Shown: positions 44,793-54,258, counted from the stretch's first letter. The stretch: 64,000 bases of DNA from FEN-1073 sp050010135 (GCA_050010135.1 JBEKLP010000004.1:9335-73334); one strand, 5' to 3'. A program made the numbers and translations. Notes: generated by a model not told the origin, from the sequence alone.

Positions 44793-45190
44793 CCCGATTT
44801 TTAATTCGACTAGGAATTAACGCCGTGGCCATCTATGCGGCCATCCGACTGGTGCCGGAAATCTATGGTGCCCTTCGGCCGGGGCAGGGACTCGTAGTGC
44901 AATCCACCAATTGGATGGCAATCGTGGTCTTGGCGCTGATCTTCGGTTTGGTCAATACGCTTTTGGGGCCGATCCTGAAATTTCTCACCTGCCCATTCAT
45001 CCTGATCACTCTCGGCCTGTTTACGCTCCTCATCAACACCTTTCTCTTCTGGCTCACCGGGCAGATTGGCAATCTCTTCGGTTTTGGCTTCCAGGCGGAT
45101 TTCATCGCCGCCTTCCTGGGAGCGCTGATCATTGCCGTGGTCAATGTGGTGCTCTCAGGAGTCTTCAGTGACGAATTGAAGAAGGCCTGA
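44789..45190 (+). CDS. Four-helix membrane protein, phage holin superfamily IV type (DUF/PF04020)
   Basis: 133 residues with four hydrophobic segments: LIRLGINAVAIYAAIRLVP, NWMAIVVLALIFGLVNTLLG, LTCPFILITLGLFTLLIN, and a C-terminal IIAVVNVVLSGVF. Proteins of this type are common in bacterial chromosomes and have no phage function there. AAAGGAGGTGG precedes ATG 44789. It ends the collinear polysaccharide run and is followed by a terminator. Confidence 0.85.
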   Translation: MTRFLIRLGINAVAIYAAIRLVPEIYGALRPGQGLVVQSTNWMAIVVLALIFGLVNTLLGPILKFLTCPFILITLGLFTLLINTFLFWLTGQIGNLFGFGFQADFIAAFLGALIIAVVNVVLSGVFSDELKKA

Positions 45191-45224
45191 TCCTCTGGTT
45201 GGGCAGCGCGGAACCATCGACAGG

Positions 45225-45269
45225 CGCCCGCAGCCGAACATAAAAATCGGCGGCGGGCGTTCTTTTTTG
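45225..45269 (+). terminator. Rho-independent terminator after the holin-like gene
   Basis: A 12-base stem (CGCCCGCAGCCG at 45225-45236 and CGGCGGCGGGCG at 45248-45259, one mismatch) with an 11-base A-rich loop is followed by TTCTTTTTT. It separates the polysaccharide locus from the glycosidase gene. Confidence 0.8.
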
Positions 45270-45490
45270 CTTTCCGCATTCTTTTATCGGTGATCGATTA
45301 CGATCGCTGTTTCGATTAAGTTGCTCTGGTTGGCGGTAAATTTTAAGTCCGGGGATTCGACGCATCAGTGGGCATTATCATCGATTTCCTGATCTCATTT
45401 TTCCGGAGGTTTCAGACTATAATTTGCGAATATTCTTCGCGGTGTTTCGTCGCCATATGGATTGTTGTTCTTCCGGTAGGAGTCGCCAAT

Positions 45491-47362
45491 ATGATTCGGA
45501 TCACCGGTTCCCATTTTACCGACGAGCAAGGCCGCAGACTGATCCTGCGCGGCGTAAACCTTGGTGGCAGCACCAAAGTGCCGTTTCTCCCGAAAGGCGC
45601 CACCTACCGGCGGGAGGGATTTTTCGATCACCGGACGGTTTCCTTCATCGGCCGTCCCTTTCCGCTCGAAGAGGCGGATGAGCATTTGGGCCGTTTGCGG
45701 GCCTGGGGATTCAATTTCCTGCGTTTCCTGGTCACCTGGGAAGCGATCGAGCACGCCGGGCCGGATAAGTACGATGAGGAGTATATCGAGTACGTCCGCA
45801 CCGTGGTGGAAAAGGCGGGCCGGTATGGATTCTCGTTGTATATCGATCCTCACCAGGATATGTGGAGCCGGTTCACAGGCGGCGACGGCGCGCCGGGTTG
45901 GACCCTGGATGCCGCCGGGTTGGATATCACGAAATTGTCAGAAACGGGGGCGGCGGTCCTGCATCAATTTTACGAAGGGCCATTCCCTCGGATGATCTGG
46001 CCTTCCAACGAAGCCAAGCTTGGGGCGGGGACGATGTTCACGCTGTTTTTCGGCGGGAACGATTTCGCTCCGGCCACTCGGGTAAACGGCGAACCGGTGC
46101 AGGATTATCTTCAACGGCACTATATTGCCGCCGTGTGCCATCTGGCCCAGCGGTTGAAAGACTTGCCCAATGTGGCGGGATACGACACGCTCAACGAGCC
46201 AGGCAAAGGTTTTATCGGTTGGGAGGACCTGCGCTTGCCGGGCGGAGCCGTGAAGGTCGGGCCGCTGCCGAGCCCATACCAGTCCATGCTGTTGGGATCA
46301 GGCTACTCCCAGGCGGTCGAGGTTTGGGAATCCGGATCGACCGGATTCCGGCGCAAGGGAAGCTGCATTCTGAATGATCGGCGAGTCCGGGCCTGGCTTT
46401 CGGACAGGGAATGCGTCTGGCGCCAGAACGGCGTATGGGACGTTGGCCCAGACGGGAATCCCCAACTCCTGCAGCCGGATTATTTCTCCATCCGCAACGG
46501 CCGGCGGGTGGATTTCCCGCAGGATTACTATCTCCCGTTTGCGCGCCACTTTGCCGAGGCGATCCGCAAGGTGGATCCCAAGGCGATGATCTTCGTCGAA
46601 AGCTCACCGGACACGCCCCCGCCGCATTGGGAGGCGGAAAACATCGTTTACGCACCACATTGGTACGACGGCTTTGTGCTGTATTTCAAGAATTTCTCAG
46701 GTTGGATCGCGACCGATTCCCACGATATGCATTTGATCTTTACCCCGTGGCATATCCGGCGTTCGTTCGCCCGGCAGCTGAACCGACTCCGCTGCTGGGC
46801 GGCCGACCGGCTCGGCTATCCTCCGGTGCTGATCGGCGAATCCGGCATCGCCTTCGATCTGCAAGACAAGCGCGCCTACCGGACCGGAGACTTCCGAGTT
46901 CAGATCCGCGCGATGGACCGCCTGCTCCGCGCGTTTGACGACACTCTGCTCAGCGTGACGCTCTGGAATTACACCGCCGACAACACCAACGCGCACGGCG
47001 ACGGTTGGAACGACGAGGACCTCTCGATCTTCAGCCGCGACCAGCAAAGCGATCCGAAGGACATTCACTCCGGCGGAAGGGCGCTTCCGGCCGTGGTGCG
47101 GCCTTATGCGCGCGCCGTGGCGGGCGCTCCCCTGCGGATGCACTTCGACCTTGGCGCCCGCCGATTCGAATTCGCTTTCCGGCACGATCCGCAGGTCGAT
47201 GCGCCGACGGAAATTTTCGTCCCACAGTATCAATATCCGCAGGGATACACGGTGACCGTATCGGACGGGACCTATGAAGAGAATTCCGATGAACAGCTGC
47301 TGCTCTATCACCACACTTTGAATCGGGAGATCCACTTCGTTCGAATCCGGCCCAAGGGGTAG
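45491..47362 (+). CDS. Glycoside hydrolase family 5 (endoglycoceramidase-like)
   Basis: 623 residues. Retaining (beta/alpha)8 hydrolase. The N-terminus has RITGSHFTDEQGRRLILRGVN, as in GH5 enzymes. The general acid/base is Glu236 in YDTLNEPGKG, and the nucleophile is Glu450 in LIGESGIAFD. IDPHQDMWSRF and HWYDGF are further family blocks. A C-terminal beta domain follows (FVPQYQYPQGYTVTVSDG), typical of endoglycoceramidase-like GH5 enzymes. ATG 45491 has GGTAGGAG upstream. No signal peptide is seen in the chosen form. A start at 45368 would add a short hydrophobic N-terminus, but has no good ribosome-binding site. Confidence 0.87.
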   Translation: MIRITGSHFTDEQGRRLILRGVNLGGSTKVPFLPKGATYRREGFFDHRTVSFIGRPFPLEEADEHLGRLRAWGFNFLRFLVTWEAIEHAGPDKYDEEYIEYVRTVVEKAGRYGFSLYIDPHQDMWSRFTGGDGAPGWTLDAAGLDITKLSETGAAVLHQFYEGPFPRMIWPSNEAKLGAGTMFTLFFGGNDFAPATRVNGEPVQDYLQRHYIAAVCHLAQRLKDLPNVAGYDTLNEPGKGFIGWEDLRLPGGAVKVGPLPSPYQSMLLGSGYSQAVEVWESGSTGFRRKGSCILNDRRVRAWLSDRECVWRQNGVWDVGPDGNPQLLQPDYFSIRNGRRVDFPQDYYLPFARHFAEAIRKVDPKAMIFVESSPDTPPPHWEAENIVYAPHWYDGFVLYFKNFSGWIATDSHDMHLIFTPWHIRRSFARQLNRLRCWAADRLGYPPVLIGESGIAFDLQDKRAYRTGDFRVQIRAMDRLLRAFDDTLLSVTLWNYTADNTNAHGDGWNDEDLSIFSRDQQSDPKDIHSGGRALPAVVRPYARAVAGAPLRMHFDLGARRFEFAFRHDPQVDAPTEIFVPQYQYPQGYTVTVSDGTYEENSDEQLLLYHHTLNREIHFVRIRPKG

Positions 47363-47393
47363 GTGAAAGAAGGAATGGAAGGCAATTGAAATA

Positions 47394-47590
47394 TGTCATT
47401 CGAACCCCGGAAACCCACCGGGGTTCCGGGGCAAACCCCGGCGAAGTCCCCGGGGTGAGGAATCGGTGACGAATGGAAGAAAAACCGACGCTATGATGGG
47501 TTGTGGAAACGCATCCATGCCTTACCGATTCCTCCCCTTCGCCTTCGGCGCGGGGTCGGAACGACATACTCCGAGTGTCATCCCGAGGGA
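47394..47590. repeat. Intergenic inverted-repeat units (TGTCATTC...GAGGAATCGG family)
   Basis: A right-pointing half (TGTCATTCG at 47394 to GAGGAATCGG at 47457-47466), an opposite half (ACCGATTCCTC at 47524 to TCGGAACGACAT at 47556-47567) and a partial third (TGTCATCCCGAGGGA at 47576-47590) lie in the 315-base gap. Inside the first half AACCCCGG and CCGGGGTT pair perfectly around a 7-base loop. The same ends recur at 50508-50588. This is a REP-like interspersed element, and the only thing I see in this gap. Confidence 0.75.
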
Positions 47591-47676
47591 TCGTTAAGTT
47601 TAAATGATAGAATCCATATCGTCTACAACCCTCGCATCGGTGTGACCGAGATCGTCCATCTCCTTCGGAGGTTTCT

Positions 47677-48093
47677 ATGATTGATTGGAATGAAAAATTC
47701 GCGCGCAAAGTCAGCCGCCGGCTGGCCAAGGAACGCGTCGGATGGCTGGTCACCGTGGGCTCGGATAACTGCCCGCAACCCCGGCCGGTCTGGTTTCTCT
47801 GGGATGGGGAGACGATCCTTCTGTTCAGCCAGGCCAAGGCCAGGAAGATCGTGCATATTTCCAAGAATCCGAAAGTGGCATTCCTTCTGAACACGGATGA
47901 AGAAGGCAGTCACGTGGTAGTGCTTCTGGCGGAGGCGGCGATCGACCCGAAATCGCCGCCGGCACACAAGGTGGCGGGCTACTTCAAAAAATATCGCAAG
48001 GGGATTGCCGAGTTGGAGATGAAGCCGGAAGATTTCAGCCTGGATTATTCGGTAGCCATCCGGGTGAAACCGACCAGCCTGCGCGGGTGGTAA
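47677..48093 (+). CDS. Pyridoxamine 5'-phosphate oxidase-like split-barrel protein (F420/FMN type)
   Basis: 138 residues with the PPOX order: FARKVSRRLAKERVGWLVTVG, CPQPRPVWFLWDGETILLFS, KARKIVHISKNPKVAFLL and VVVLLAEAAIDP. The PRPVWFLWDG text is typical of the TIGR03667-type subgroup, usually associated with F420 binding in actinobacteria and Chloroflexota. Likely cytoplasmic reductase or oxidase of unknown substrate. CGGAGG lies 6-10 bases before ATG 47677. It stands alone between the repeat and the pcrA promoter region. Confidence 0.87.
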   Translation: MIDWNEKFARKVSRRLAKERVGWLVTVGSDNCPQPRPVWFLWDGETILLFSQAKARKIVHISKNPKVAFLLNTDEEGSHVVVLLAEAAIDPKSPPAHKVAGYFKKYRKGIAELEMKPEDFSLDYSVAIRVKPTSLRGW

Positions 48094-48249
48094 ATTCCGC
48101 ACCGGATCGAATCCGAAATCCATTCGCAAACAATTCCGTTAAAAAGATTATAAAAAAATCGATTATTCCAAAATCCCCTTCGATTCTTTTTGCCTTTGTG
48201 GTAAAACAATCCCGGTTTTAACCCTCGAGGGATTTTTGCGTCCACAAGC

Positions 48250-50466
48250 ATGACCGAATTTCTAGCCAACCTCAACCCGCAGCAAAAGGAAGCCGTGGAA
48301 TGCGGCGAAGGTCCGGTGCTGGTCGTGGCCGGACCGGGCTCGGGAAAGACCCGTGTGCTTTCCTACCGCTTCGCCTGGCTCGTGCTGCACGCCGGCGTCG
48401 CGCCGCAGCAGATTCTCGCCGTCACCTTCACCAACAAGGCGGCGCGCGAAATGCGCGGGCGCATAGAGAAGGTGCTGATCTCGCCGGAAGCGCGCGCGGC
48501 GGGCGGATACGACCTGCGCAATCTTTCGCTGGGGACCTTCCATTCGCTGTGCGCGCGCTGGCTGCGCCGCGACGGGGAGGCGGTCGGGCTGCCGCGCGAG
48601 TACGGGATCTTCGACGACGACGATTCCCAGCGCGCGGTCAAGCAGGCCATGGCCGATCTGGATATCAACATCAAGCAATACTCGCCGGCGGCCGTGCAAA
48701 ACGCCATCTCGCGCGCCAAGAACGACATGCTCGGTCCCGACGGGTTCCCCGCCGTGACGCCCTTCGACCGCGTCGCCGCGCGGACCTTCATCCGCTACCA
48801 GGAATTGCTCGCCGCGAGCCGCGCCGCCGATTTCGACGACCTGTTGCTGCTGGCGGTCCGCCTCTTCCGCGAACATCCCGAGATCCTTGCGCGCTACCAG
48901 GACCGCTACCGGCACATCCTGGTGGATGAATTTCAGGATACCAACGAGGTGCAGTACACGCTCGTCCGGCTGTTGGCCGAAAACCGACGCAACCTCTACG
49001 TGGTGGGCGACGTCGACCAATCCATCTACCGCTGGCGCGGCGCGGATTACCGCAACGTGCAGCGTTTCCAGAAGGATTTTTCCGACGCGCGCACCTTCCT
49101 GCTCGAGGAGAACTACCGCTCCACCCAGAACATCCTCGACGCGGCGATGGGCGTCATCCGCGTCAACCGCGGCCGGGTGGATAAAAAACTTTTCACAAGC
49201 CGCGGGAAGGGGCTGGCGCTGGTGCTGCATGAAGCGTATGACGAAAATGATGAAGCCCGTTTCGTGATTGAAACCATCGCGGAGCTGGTGGCCGGCAGCA
49301 TCCGGGAGGGGGAGAAGCCGGTCCGGCCCGGCGACTGCGCGGTGATGTACCGTACCAATGCCCAGTCGCGCGCGCTGGAAGAGGAGTTCCTCCGCGCCAA
49401 CCTTCCCTACCGGCTGGTGGGCGCGCAGCGCTTCTACGGCCGGCGCGAGGTGAAGGATGCGCTGGCGTATTTGCGCCTGGTCCATAATCCGTCCGATGCG
49501 GTGAGCCTTTCGCGCGTGATCAACGTCCCCACGCGCGGGATCGGCGAAAAAGCCTATGCCGCGCTGCAGGAAGCCGCCGCGCGCGAACGGATCGCGCCGG
49601 GCCTGCTGCTTTCGCTCGACGAACCCGACGCGATGGCGCGGGTGGCAGCGGCTTTTCCGTCGCGCGCGGCACCGGCTTTCGCCGCCTTCGGGCAAATGCT
49701 CTCCGGGTGGCGCGCGGCGGCCGCCGGAGAATCCGTACCCTCTATCCTGCGCAGGATCCTCAAGGAGATAAAGTACCGGGAATACCTGCGGGATGGCTCG
49801 GAGGAGGGCGAGGAACGCTGGGAGAACGTCGAGGAACTGATGGCGGTGGCCGAGGAGTTCGAAGAGATCCCGCTCGAACGATTCCTCGAGGAAATCGCGC
49901 TGGTCTCCGACCAGGATACGCTCACGGAAAAACAGGACGCGCCGGTGCTCCTGACGCTGCACGCCGCCAAAGGGCTGGAGTTTCCGGTGGTGTTCATCGT
50001 CGGGCTCGACGAGGGGCTGCTCCCGCACATGCGCTCGATGGACGATCCGGAGGCGATGGCCGAGGAGCGGCGCCTGTTTTACGTCGGCATCACCCGCGCG
50101 ATGGATCGGTTATATTTGCTGCGGGCTTTCCGGCGATCGGCGGGCGGCGGGGGCGGATTGATGGAGGAGTCGCGCTTCCTGCGCGACATCCCGCCGCAGC
50201 TTCTGGGGGAAGAGAAAGCTTCCGGGCGTTCGGCAATGCTGCGTGAGGGGGCGGAGGTGACGTTGCCTTTTACACCTGCGGAGCCCCCGCAACCAAGAGA
50301 AGCCCGCTATCGCAGCGGGATGCGCATCCGCCATGAACGCTTCGGCGAGGGGGTGATCCTCGAGGATCAGGTGCACGGGGAAGACGAAGTGCTCACGGTG
50401 GAATTCGAGACGGCGGGCCTCAAGCGTCTGGACGCGGACGCCGCGCCGATCGAGGTGATCGAGTAG
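48250..50466 (+). CDS. pcrA: ATP-dependent DNA helicase PcrA/UvrD
   Basis: 738 residues. Superfamily 1A 3'-5' helicase for repair and plasmid/replication conflict. Q-motif LNPQQKEAV, Walker A VAGPGSGKTRVL (about residues 26-37), motif Ia VTFTNKAAREMRGR, Walker B VDEFQDTNEVQY, motif III VVGDVDQSIYRWRGAD, LLTLHAAKGLEFPVVFIVGL (motif V region) and VGITRAMDRLYLL (motif VI) are all present. The C-terminal RSGMRIRHERFGEGVILED is the Tudor-like PcrA tail. Full length and intact; family length about 720-740 residues. Confidence 0.97.
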   Translation: MTEFLANLNPQQKEAVECGEGPVLVVAGPGSGKTRVLSYRFAWLVLHAGVAPQQILAVTFTNKAAREMRGRIEKVLISPEARAAGGYDLRNLSLGTFHSLCARWLRRDGEAVGLPREYGIFDDDDSQRAVKQAMADLDINIKQYSPAAVQNAISRAKNDMLGPDGFPAVTPFDRVAARTFIRYQELLAASRAADFDDLLLLAVRLFREHPEILARYQDRYRHILVDEFQDTNEVQYTLVRLLAENRRNLYVVGDVDQSIYRWRGADYRNVQRFQKDFSDARTFLLEENYRSTQNILDAAMGVIRVNRGRVDKKLFTSRGKGLALVLHEAYDENDEARFVIETIAELVAGSIREGEKPVRPGDCAVMYRTNAQSRALEEEFLRANLPYRLVGAQRFYGRREVKDALAYLRLVHNPSDAVSLSRVINVPTRGIGEKAYAALQEAAARERIAPGLLLSLDEPDAMARVAAAFPSRAAPAFAAFGQMLSGWRAAAAGESVPSILRRILKEIKYREYLRDGSEEGEERWENVEELMAVAEEFEEIPLERFLEEIALVSDQDTLTEKQDAPVLLTLHAAKGLEFPVVFIVGLDEGLLPHMRSMDDPEAMAEERRLFYVGITRAMDRLYLLRAFRRSAGGGGGLMEESRFLRDIPPQLLGEEKASGRSAMLREGAEVTLPFTPAEPPQPREARYRSGMRIRHERFGEGVILEDQVHGEDEVLTVEFETAGLKRLDADAAPIEVIE

Positions 50467-50507
50467 CGATCGCAGGATATCATCATGGACTAGTACATCA
50501 TCGGACG

Positions 50508-50588
50508 CGATTCCTCGCCCCGCATCGCGGGGCTCGGAATGACATATGCAGACTGTCATTCCGAGGGAGCGTAGGCACCGAGGAATCG
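50508..50588. repeat. Composite inverted repeat (same family as 47394-47590)
   Basis: CGATTCCTCG (50508-50517) pairs with CGAGGAATCG (50579-50588), and CTCGGAATGACA (50533-50544) pairs with TGTCATTCCGAG (50554-50565), both without mismatch. The result is two head-to-head units forming a nested hairpin with a 9-base centre. Confidence 0.85.
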
Positions 50589-50644
50589 GTATCGCGGGGA
50601 TGAATTACAATCATTAGGAACGATGTGCAAACAAAAAGGCTGCG

Positions 50645-50684
50645 ATTCCCCGGGACCTGAAGGCCCCTCGGAATAACATATGGC
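50645..50684. repeat. Degenerate third unit of the same repeat
   Basis: GCGATTCCCCGGGACC followed by CCCCTCGGAATAACATA resembles the left half of the 50508 unit, with several changes. It sits just upstream of galE. Together with the previous element it fills most of the 245-base gap. Confidence 0.55.
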
Positions 50685-50710
50685 GAGATGGTGAACGGAC
50701 GGAGGGTGGA

Positions 50711-51691
50711 ATGAATATTTTGGTCACCGGCGGAGCCGGGTATATCGGATCGGCCTGCGCGCAAATGCTGCTCGAGGCGGGGCATACTGTGGTGGTCTAC
50801 GACTCGCTCCTCACCGGGCACCGGGCCGCGGTACCCTCCGGCGCAAAATGGATCCAGGCTGATCTAAGCCAGCGCGATGTCCTGCGGCGCACGATGAAGG
50901 AAGGAAGATTCGATGCGGTGATGCACTTCGCGGCCTTCATCGAAGCCGGCGAGTCCATGAAGTATCCCGGAAAATATTTCCAGAACAACGTAACCTATTC
51001 GATGACTCTGCTGGAGGAAGCGCAGCGGGCCGGGATCGGCCGATTCGTGTTCTCCTCCTCCGCGGCGGTGTATGCCTCCAGCGACGATCCGCTTTCGGAA
51101 GATTCCGCGATCAAGCCGGCGAATGTCTACGGTCAGACCAAGCTGATGGTGGAACAATCGCTCGAGTGGTACCACTACGTCCATCAACTCCGCTACGTCG
51201 CGCTGCGGTATTTCAACGCCGCCGGCGCGCTCCCCGGACGCGGCGAGGATCATCCCGGCGAGAGCCATCTGATCCCGCTGGTGCTGCGCGTGCCGCTCGG
51301 GCTCCTGCCGGCGGCCAAGATCTTCGGGGACGATTACCCCACGCGCGACGGAACGGCCATCCGCGATTACATCCACATCGCCGACCTGATCTCGGCCCAT
51401 CTGCTCGCGCTCGACGCGTTGAAAGACCGGCCGCGGATGGTCTACAACCTCGGCAATGGAGCGGGTTATTCCGTCAAACAGGTGATCGAGATGGCGCGCG
51501 AGGTCACCGGGCATCCGATCCCCGCCGAGGTGTCCCCGCGCCGCCCCGGCGACGCCGCGCGGCTGGTGGCCTCGCCCGAGAAAATCCGGAGCGAGCTGGG
51601 CTGGACCCCGCGCATGCCGTCGCTGCGCGATATCGTCGGGAGCGCGTGGGAATGGCACAGCAAGCATCCGCGCGGCTACGCGGACCGTTGA
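50711..51691 (+). CDS. galE: UDP-glucose 4-epimerase
   Basis: 326 residues. TGGAGYIGSACAQ (about residues 6-18) binds NAD+. FSSSAAVYASS gives the active-site Ser, and Tyr140-x3-Lys144 (YGQTK) the catalytic pair. LRYVALRYFNAAGALPGRGEDH and DGTAIRDYIHIADL are characteristic GalE blocks, with the C-terminal RRPGDAARLVAS. It interconverts UDP-glucose and UDP-galactose, or the GlcNAc pair, supplying donors for the glycan locus. GGAGGGTGG before ATG 50711 is a strong ribosome-binding site. Confidence 0.95.
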   Translation: MNILVTGGAGYIGSACAQMLLEAGHTVVVYDSLLTGHRAAVPSGAKWIQADLSQRDVLRRTMKEGRFDAVMHFAAFIEAGESMKYPGKYFQNNVTYSMTLLEEAQRAGIGRFVFSSSAAVYASSDDPLSEDSAIKPANVYGQTKLMVEQSLEWYHYVHQLRYVALRYFNAAGALPGRGEDHPGESHLIPLVLRVPLGLLPAAKIFGDDYPTRDGTAIRDYIHIADLISAHLLALDALKDRPRMVYNLGNGAGYSVKQVIEMAREVTGHPIPAEVSPRRPGDAARLVASPEKIRSELGWTPRMPSLRDIVGSAWEWHSKHPRGYADR

Positions 51692-51735
51692 TATAATCGA
51701 ATAGGCAAGGTTGTTTCGTTGCCATAGGTGGCTCG

Positions 51736-54066
51736 GTGCCGACGCCAACCAAACGCATTATCGGAAGAAAAACAACCCGATCCTCTTCGCCCCGTTCCGC
51801 GCCTCTCGTTCCGCCGGAACACCGGCTCGATATCCTCGGCATCTGCTTGATCGGCCTGGCCGCTCTTACCATTCTTTTCTTCTTCATCGCCAAGCCCTCC
51901 ACGCTTCCCGGATGGTGGGTGCTTCTCCTGCGGAGGATCTTGGGAGTCGGCGCCTACGCGGCGCCGGTGCTCCTGGCCGTGCCGGGCGTGTACCTCGTCC
52001 TGCGCCGTTTCCGCTCCGCGCTTCCGCCGCTCTCGCCGGACCGGCTGGCGGGCCTCGGGATGCTCTTTCTCGGCGGACTGATGCTCGCCCATCTGCTCAC
52101 CGACCCCACGCCGGGGACGATCTTCGTCACCGCCTGGAACGGAGGGGGCGGCGGATATCTGGGAGCGCTCCCGCTCCACGTCCTTCTGTCGCTCCTGGAT
52201 TATGCTGGAACCGCGCTGGTCCTCATTGCGTGGATCCTGATCGGCATACTGCTGACTTTCCGCATTTCGATCCCGCAGCTTTTCCACGCGCTCGCACCAA
52301 CGGTGCAGAAAATATTCCGATGGCTCGCGGAAGAATGCGCCGGGCTGCGGGCCAAACTGCGCCTCCGGAAACAACCGGAGATCGAGCCTGCCATCCGCCG
52401 CTTCCCTGCCGCGGCGGAACCACAGTCCGCCCCCGCGGTGGAAAGCGCCGCCAAACCTTCGCCGTCCGTTTCTCTCCCTACGAATGAAAACCGCACTGCG
52501 GCGGATACGAACCGCGATCTTGAGGAACCGGTCATCACGCTCGGCATCCCCGAGCCTCCGCCGCCGTGGGAACTTCCGAACCTTGAAACCATTCTCAATC
52601 CGGGCATCGAGGCAACGTCGGATGAAAACCTCGATCGGCAGCGGGCCAAGATCATCGAGGATTCGCTGGAGAGTTTCGGCGCACCGGCCAAGGTGGTGGA
52701 GATCAACCGCGGCCCGACGATCACCCAGTTCGGCGTCGAGCCGGGGTATGCCGATGCCCGCGGCGGAAAAACCACGCGGATCAAGGTAAGCAAGATCTCC
52801 GCGCTCTCGGACGATCTGGCTCTCGCCCTGGCCGCCCCGTCGATCCGCATCCAGGCGCCGGTGCCGGGGAAAGGGTTCGTCGGGATCGAGGTACCCAACG
52901 CCGAGATCTCACTGGTAGGCTTGCGTGACATCGCCGAATCGGAAATCTTCCGCGAGAAAACCTCCCCACTGCGGATCGCCCTGGGCAAGGACGTCTCGGG
53001 CCAGCCGGTGGTGGCCGACCTGGCGACGATGCCGCATTTGCTCATCGCCGGCACCACGGGGTCCGGCAAATCGGTGTGCGTCAACGCCATCCTGGCCTGC
53101 TTCCTGCTGCACGACACGCCCGACGATCTGCGCCTGCTGCTGGTGGACCCCAAGCGGGTGGAGCTCACCTCCTATAACGGGGTACCGCATCTGCTCGCGC
53201 CGGTGGTGGTGGAACTGGATCGGGTGGTGGGCGCGCTGCAGTGGGTGACGCGCGAGATGGACGAACGCTACCGAAAGTTCCACAACGCGGGGGCGCGCAA
53301 TCTGGAGGAGTACAACCGCGTCATGAAGGAGCGCGGCGATCGGCCGCTGCCGGTGTGGGTCGTGGTCATCGACGAACTCGCCGACCTGATGCTCATGGCG
53401 CCGGACGAAACCGAGCGCATTCTCACCCGCATCGGCCAGCTCTCGCGGGCCACCGGGATCCACATGGTGATCGCCACCCAGCGGCCGTCGGTGGACGTGC
53501 TCACCGGGCTGATCAAGGCCAACATCCCGGCGCGGATCGCCTTCGCGGTGGCCTCCCAGATCGACAGCCGTGTGATCCTGGATCAGCCGGGCGCGGAGCG
53601 GCTGCTGGGACGCGGCGATATGCTGTTCCAATCACCGGATTCGCCTTCGGCCGTGCGCTTGCAGGGGGCTTACGTCTCCGAGCCCGAACTGATGCGGCTG
53701 GTTCAGTATTGGCGCCAGGCGTCCGTGGCGCGCCAGCCCAATGTTCCGATAACGCACGGAGAGCAGGACGCCGTGGCAGGGGAGATGGCCCTTTCGCCGG
53801 ATGCGCCCTTGGAGCAGATTCCATTGTTCGAAGAGGAGGCCGAGGACAAAGGGGACGACAAATTGCTCGAGGATGCCACCCGCGCCGTGCGCCAGTGGCG
53901 CAAAGCCTCGACCACGCGCCTGCAGCGCCACTTCCGCATCGGTTACACCCGCGCCGCGCGGCTGATGGACATGCTCGAGGAGCGCGGGATCATCGGCCCG
54001 CCCACCCAAGGCTCACAGCCGCGGGAGGTGATCGATTACGGCGAGTTGGAGGATAAGAGGGAGTAA
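51736..54066 (+). CDS. ftsK: DNA translocase FtsK/SpoIIIE
   Basis: 776 residues. An N-terminal membrane region with four or so helices (about residues 30-190) is followed by a Pro/Glu-rich linker, the beta-domain (KVVEINRGPTITQFGVEPG), the motor domain with Walker A AGTTGSGKS (Lys445) and the Walker-B-type VVVIDELADLMLM, and IATQRPSVDVLTG. The C-terminal gamma winged helix is RQWRKASTTRLQRHFRIGYTRAARLMD. The GTG start 51736 follows GGTGG. It pumps chromosome DNA at the division septum or during spore-like compartment formation. Shorter linker than E. coli FtsK. Confidence 0.95.
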   Translation: MPTPTKRIIGRKTTRSSSPRSAPLVPPEHRLDILGICLIGLAALTILFFFIAKPSTLPGWWVLLLRRILGVGAYAAPVLLAVPGVYLVLRRFRSALPPLSPDRLAGLGMLFLGGLMLAHLLTDPTPGTIFVTAWNGGGGGYLGALPLHVLLSLLDYAGTALVLIAWILIGILLTFRISIPQLFHALAPTVQKIFRWLAEECAGLRAKLRLRKQPEIEPAIRRFPAAAEPQSAPAVESAAKPSPSVSLPTNENRTAADTNRDLEEPVITLGIPEPPPPWELPNLETILNPGIEATSDENLDRQRAKIIEDSLESFGAPAKVVEINRGPTITQFGVEPGYADARGGKTTRIKVSKISALSDDLALALAAPSIRIQAPVPGKGFVGIEVPNAEISLVGLRDIAESEIFREKTSPLRIALGKDVSGQPVVADLATMPHLLIAGTTGSGKSVCVNAILACFLLHDTPDDLRLLLVDPKRVELTSYNGVPHLLAPVVVELDRVVGALQWVTREMDERYRKFHNAGARNLEEYNRVMKERGDRPLPVWVVVIDELADLMLMAPDETERILTRIGQLSRATGIHMVIATQRPSVDVLTGLIKANIPARIAFAVASQIDSRVILDQPGAERLLGRGDMLFQSPDSPSAVRLQGAYVSEPELMRLVQYWRQASVARQPNVPITHGEQDAVAGEMALSPDAPLEQIPLFEEEAEDKGDDKLLEDATRAVRQWRKASTTRLQRHFRIGYTRAARLMDMLEERGIIGPPTQGSQPREVIDYGELEDKRE

Positions 54067-54258
54067 AAAGAAGCCGTGTCCATCTCAAGGTGTTATTGCA
54101 TGAATACAAGCCTGGAAAAGGGGTTCTTTTTAAAATAGGGGAGGATTGAAAAATTCCGAGCCGTGCGATAAAGTATAATCCATATCAGACGTGAATTGAA
54201 TTTCACCAAGAAATATTCCGGGCAAAAGACAAATCTCAAATCATGAGGAGAAGACAAA

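Noticed and set aside
44789..45190. Prophage holin
   Set aside because: The family name is historical; there are no phage genes in the window and the gene is coupled to an acetyltransferase.
47330..47365. GTTCGAATCC resembling a tRNA T-loop
   Set aside because: It is the last coding part of the GH5 gene (FVRIRPKG) and no cloverleaf can be built around it.
48222..48236. CCCTCGAGGG followed by ATTTTT before pcrA as terminator
   Set aside because: The palindrome has no loop and lies just upstream of the pcrA start; pairing is too short to support a terminator.
48262..50028. 588-codon open frame on the - strand
   Set aside because: It lies entirely inside pcrA, whose motifs are complete; GC-rich codon bias creates long antisense frames. 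No family motif is visible in the antisense protein.
51692..51697. TATAAT between galE and ftsK as a promoter
   Set aside because: No acceptable -35 at 16-18 bases upstream (CGCGCG-type sequence inside galE).
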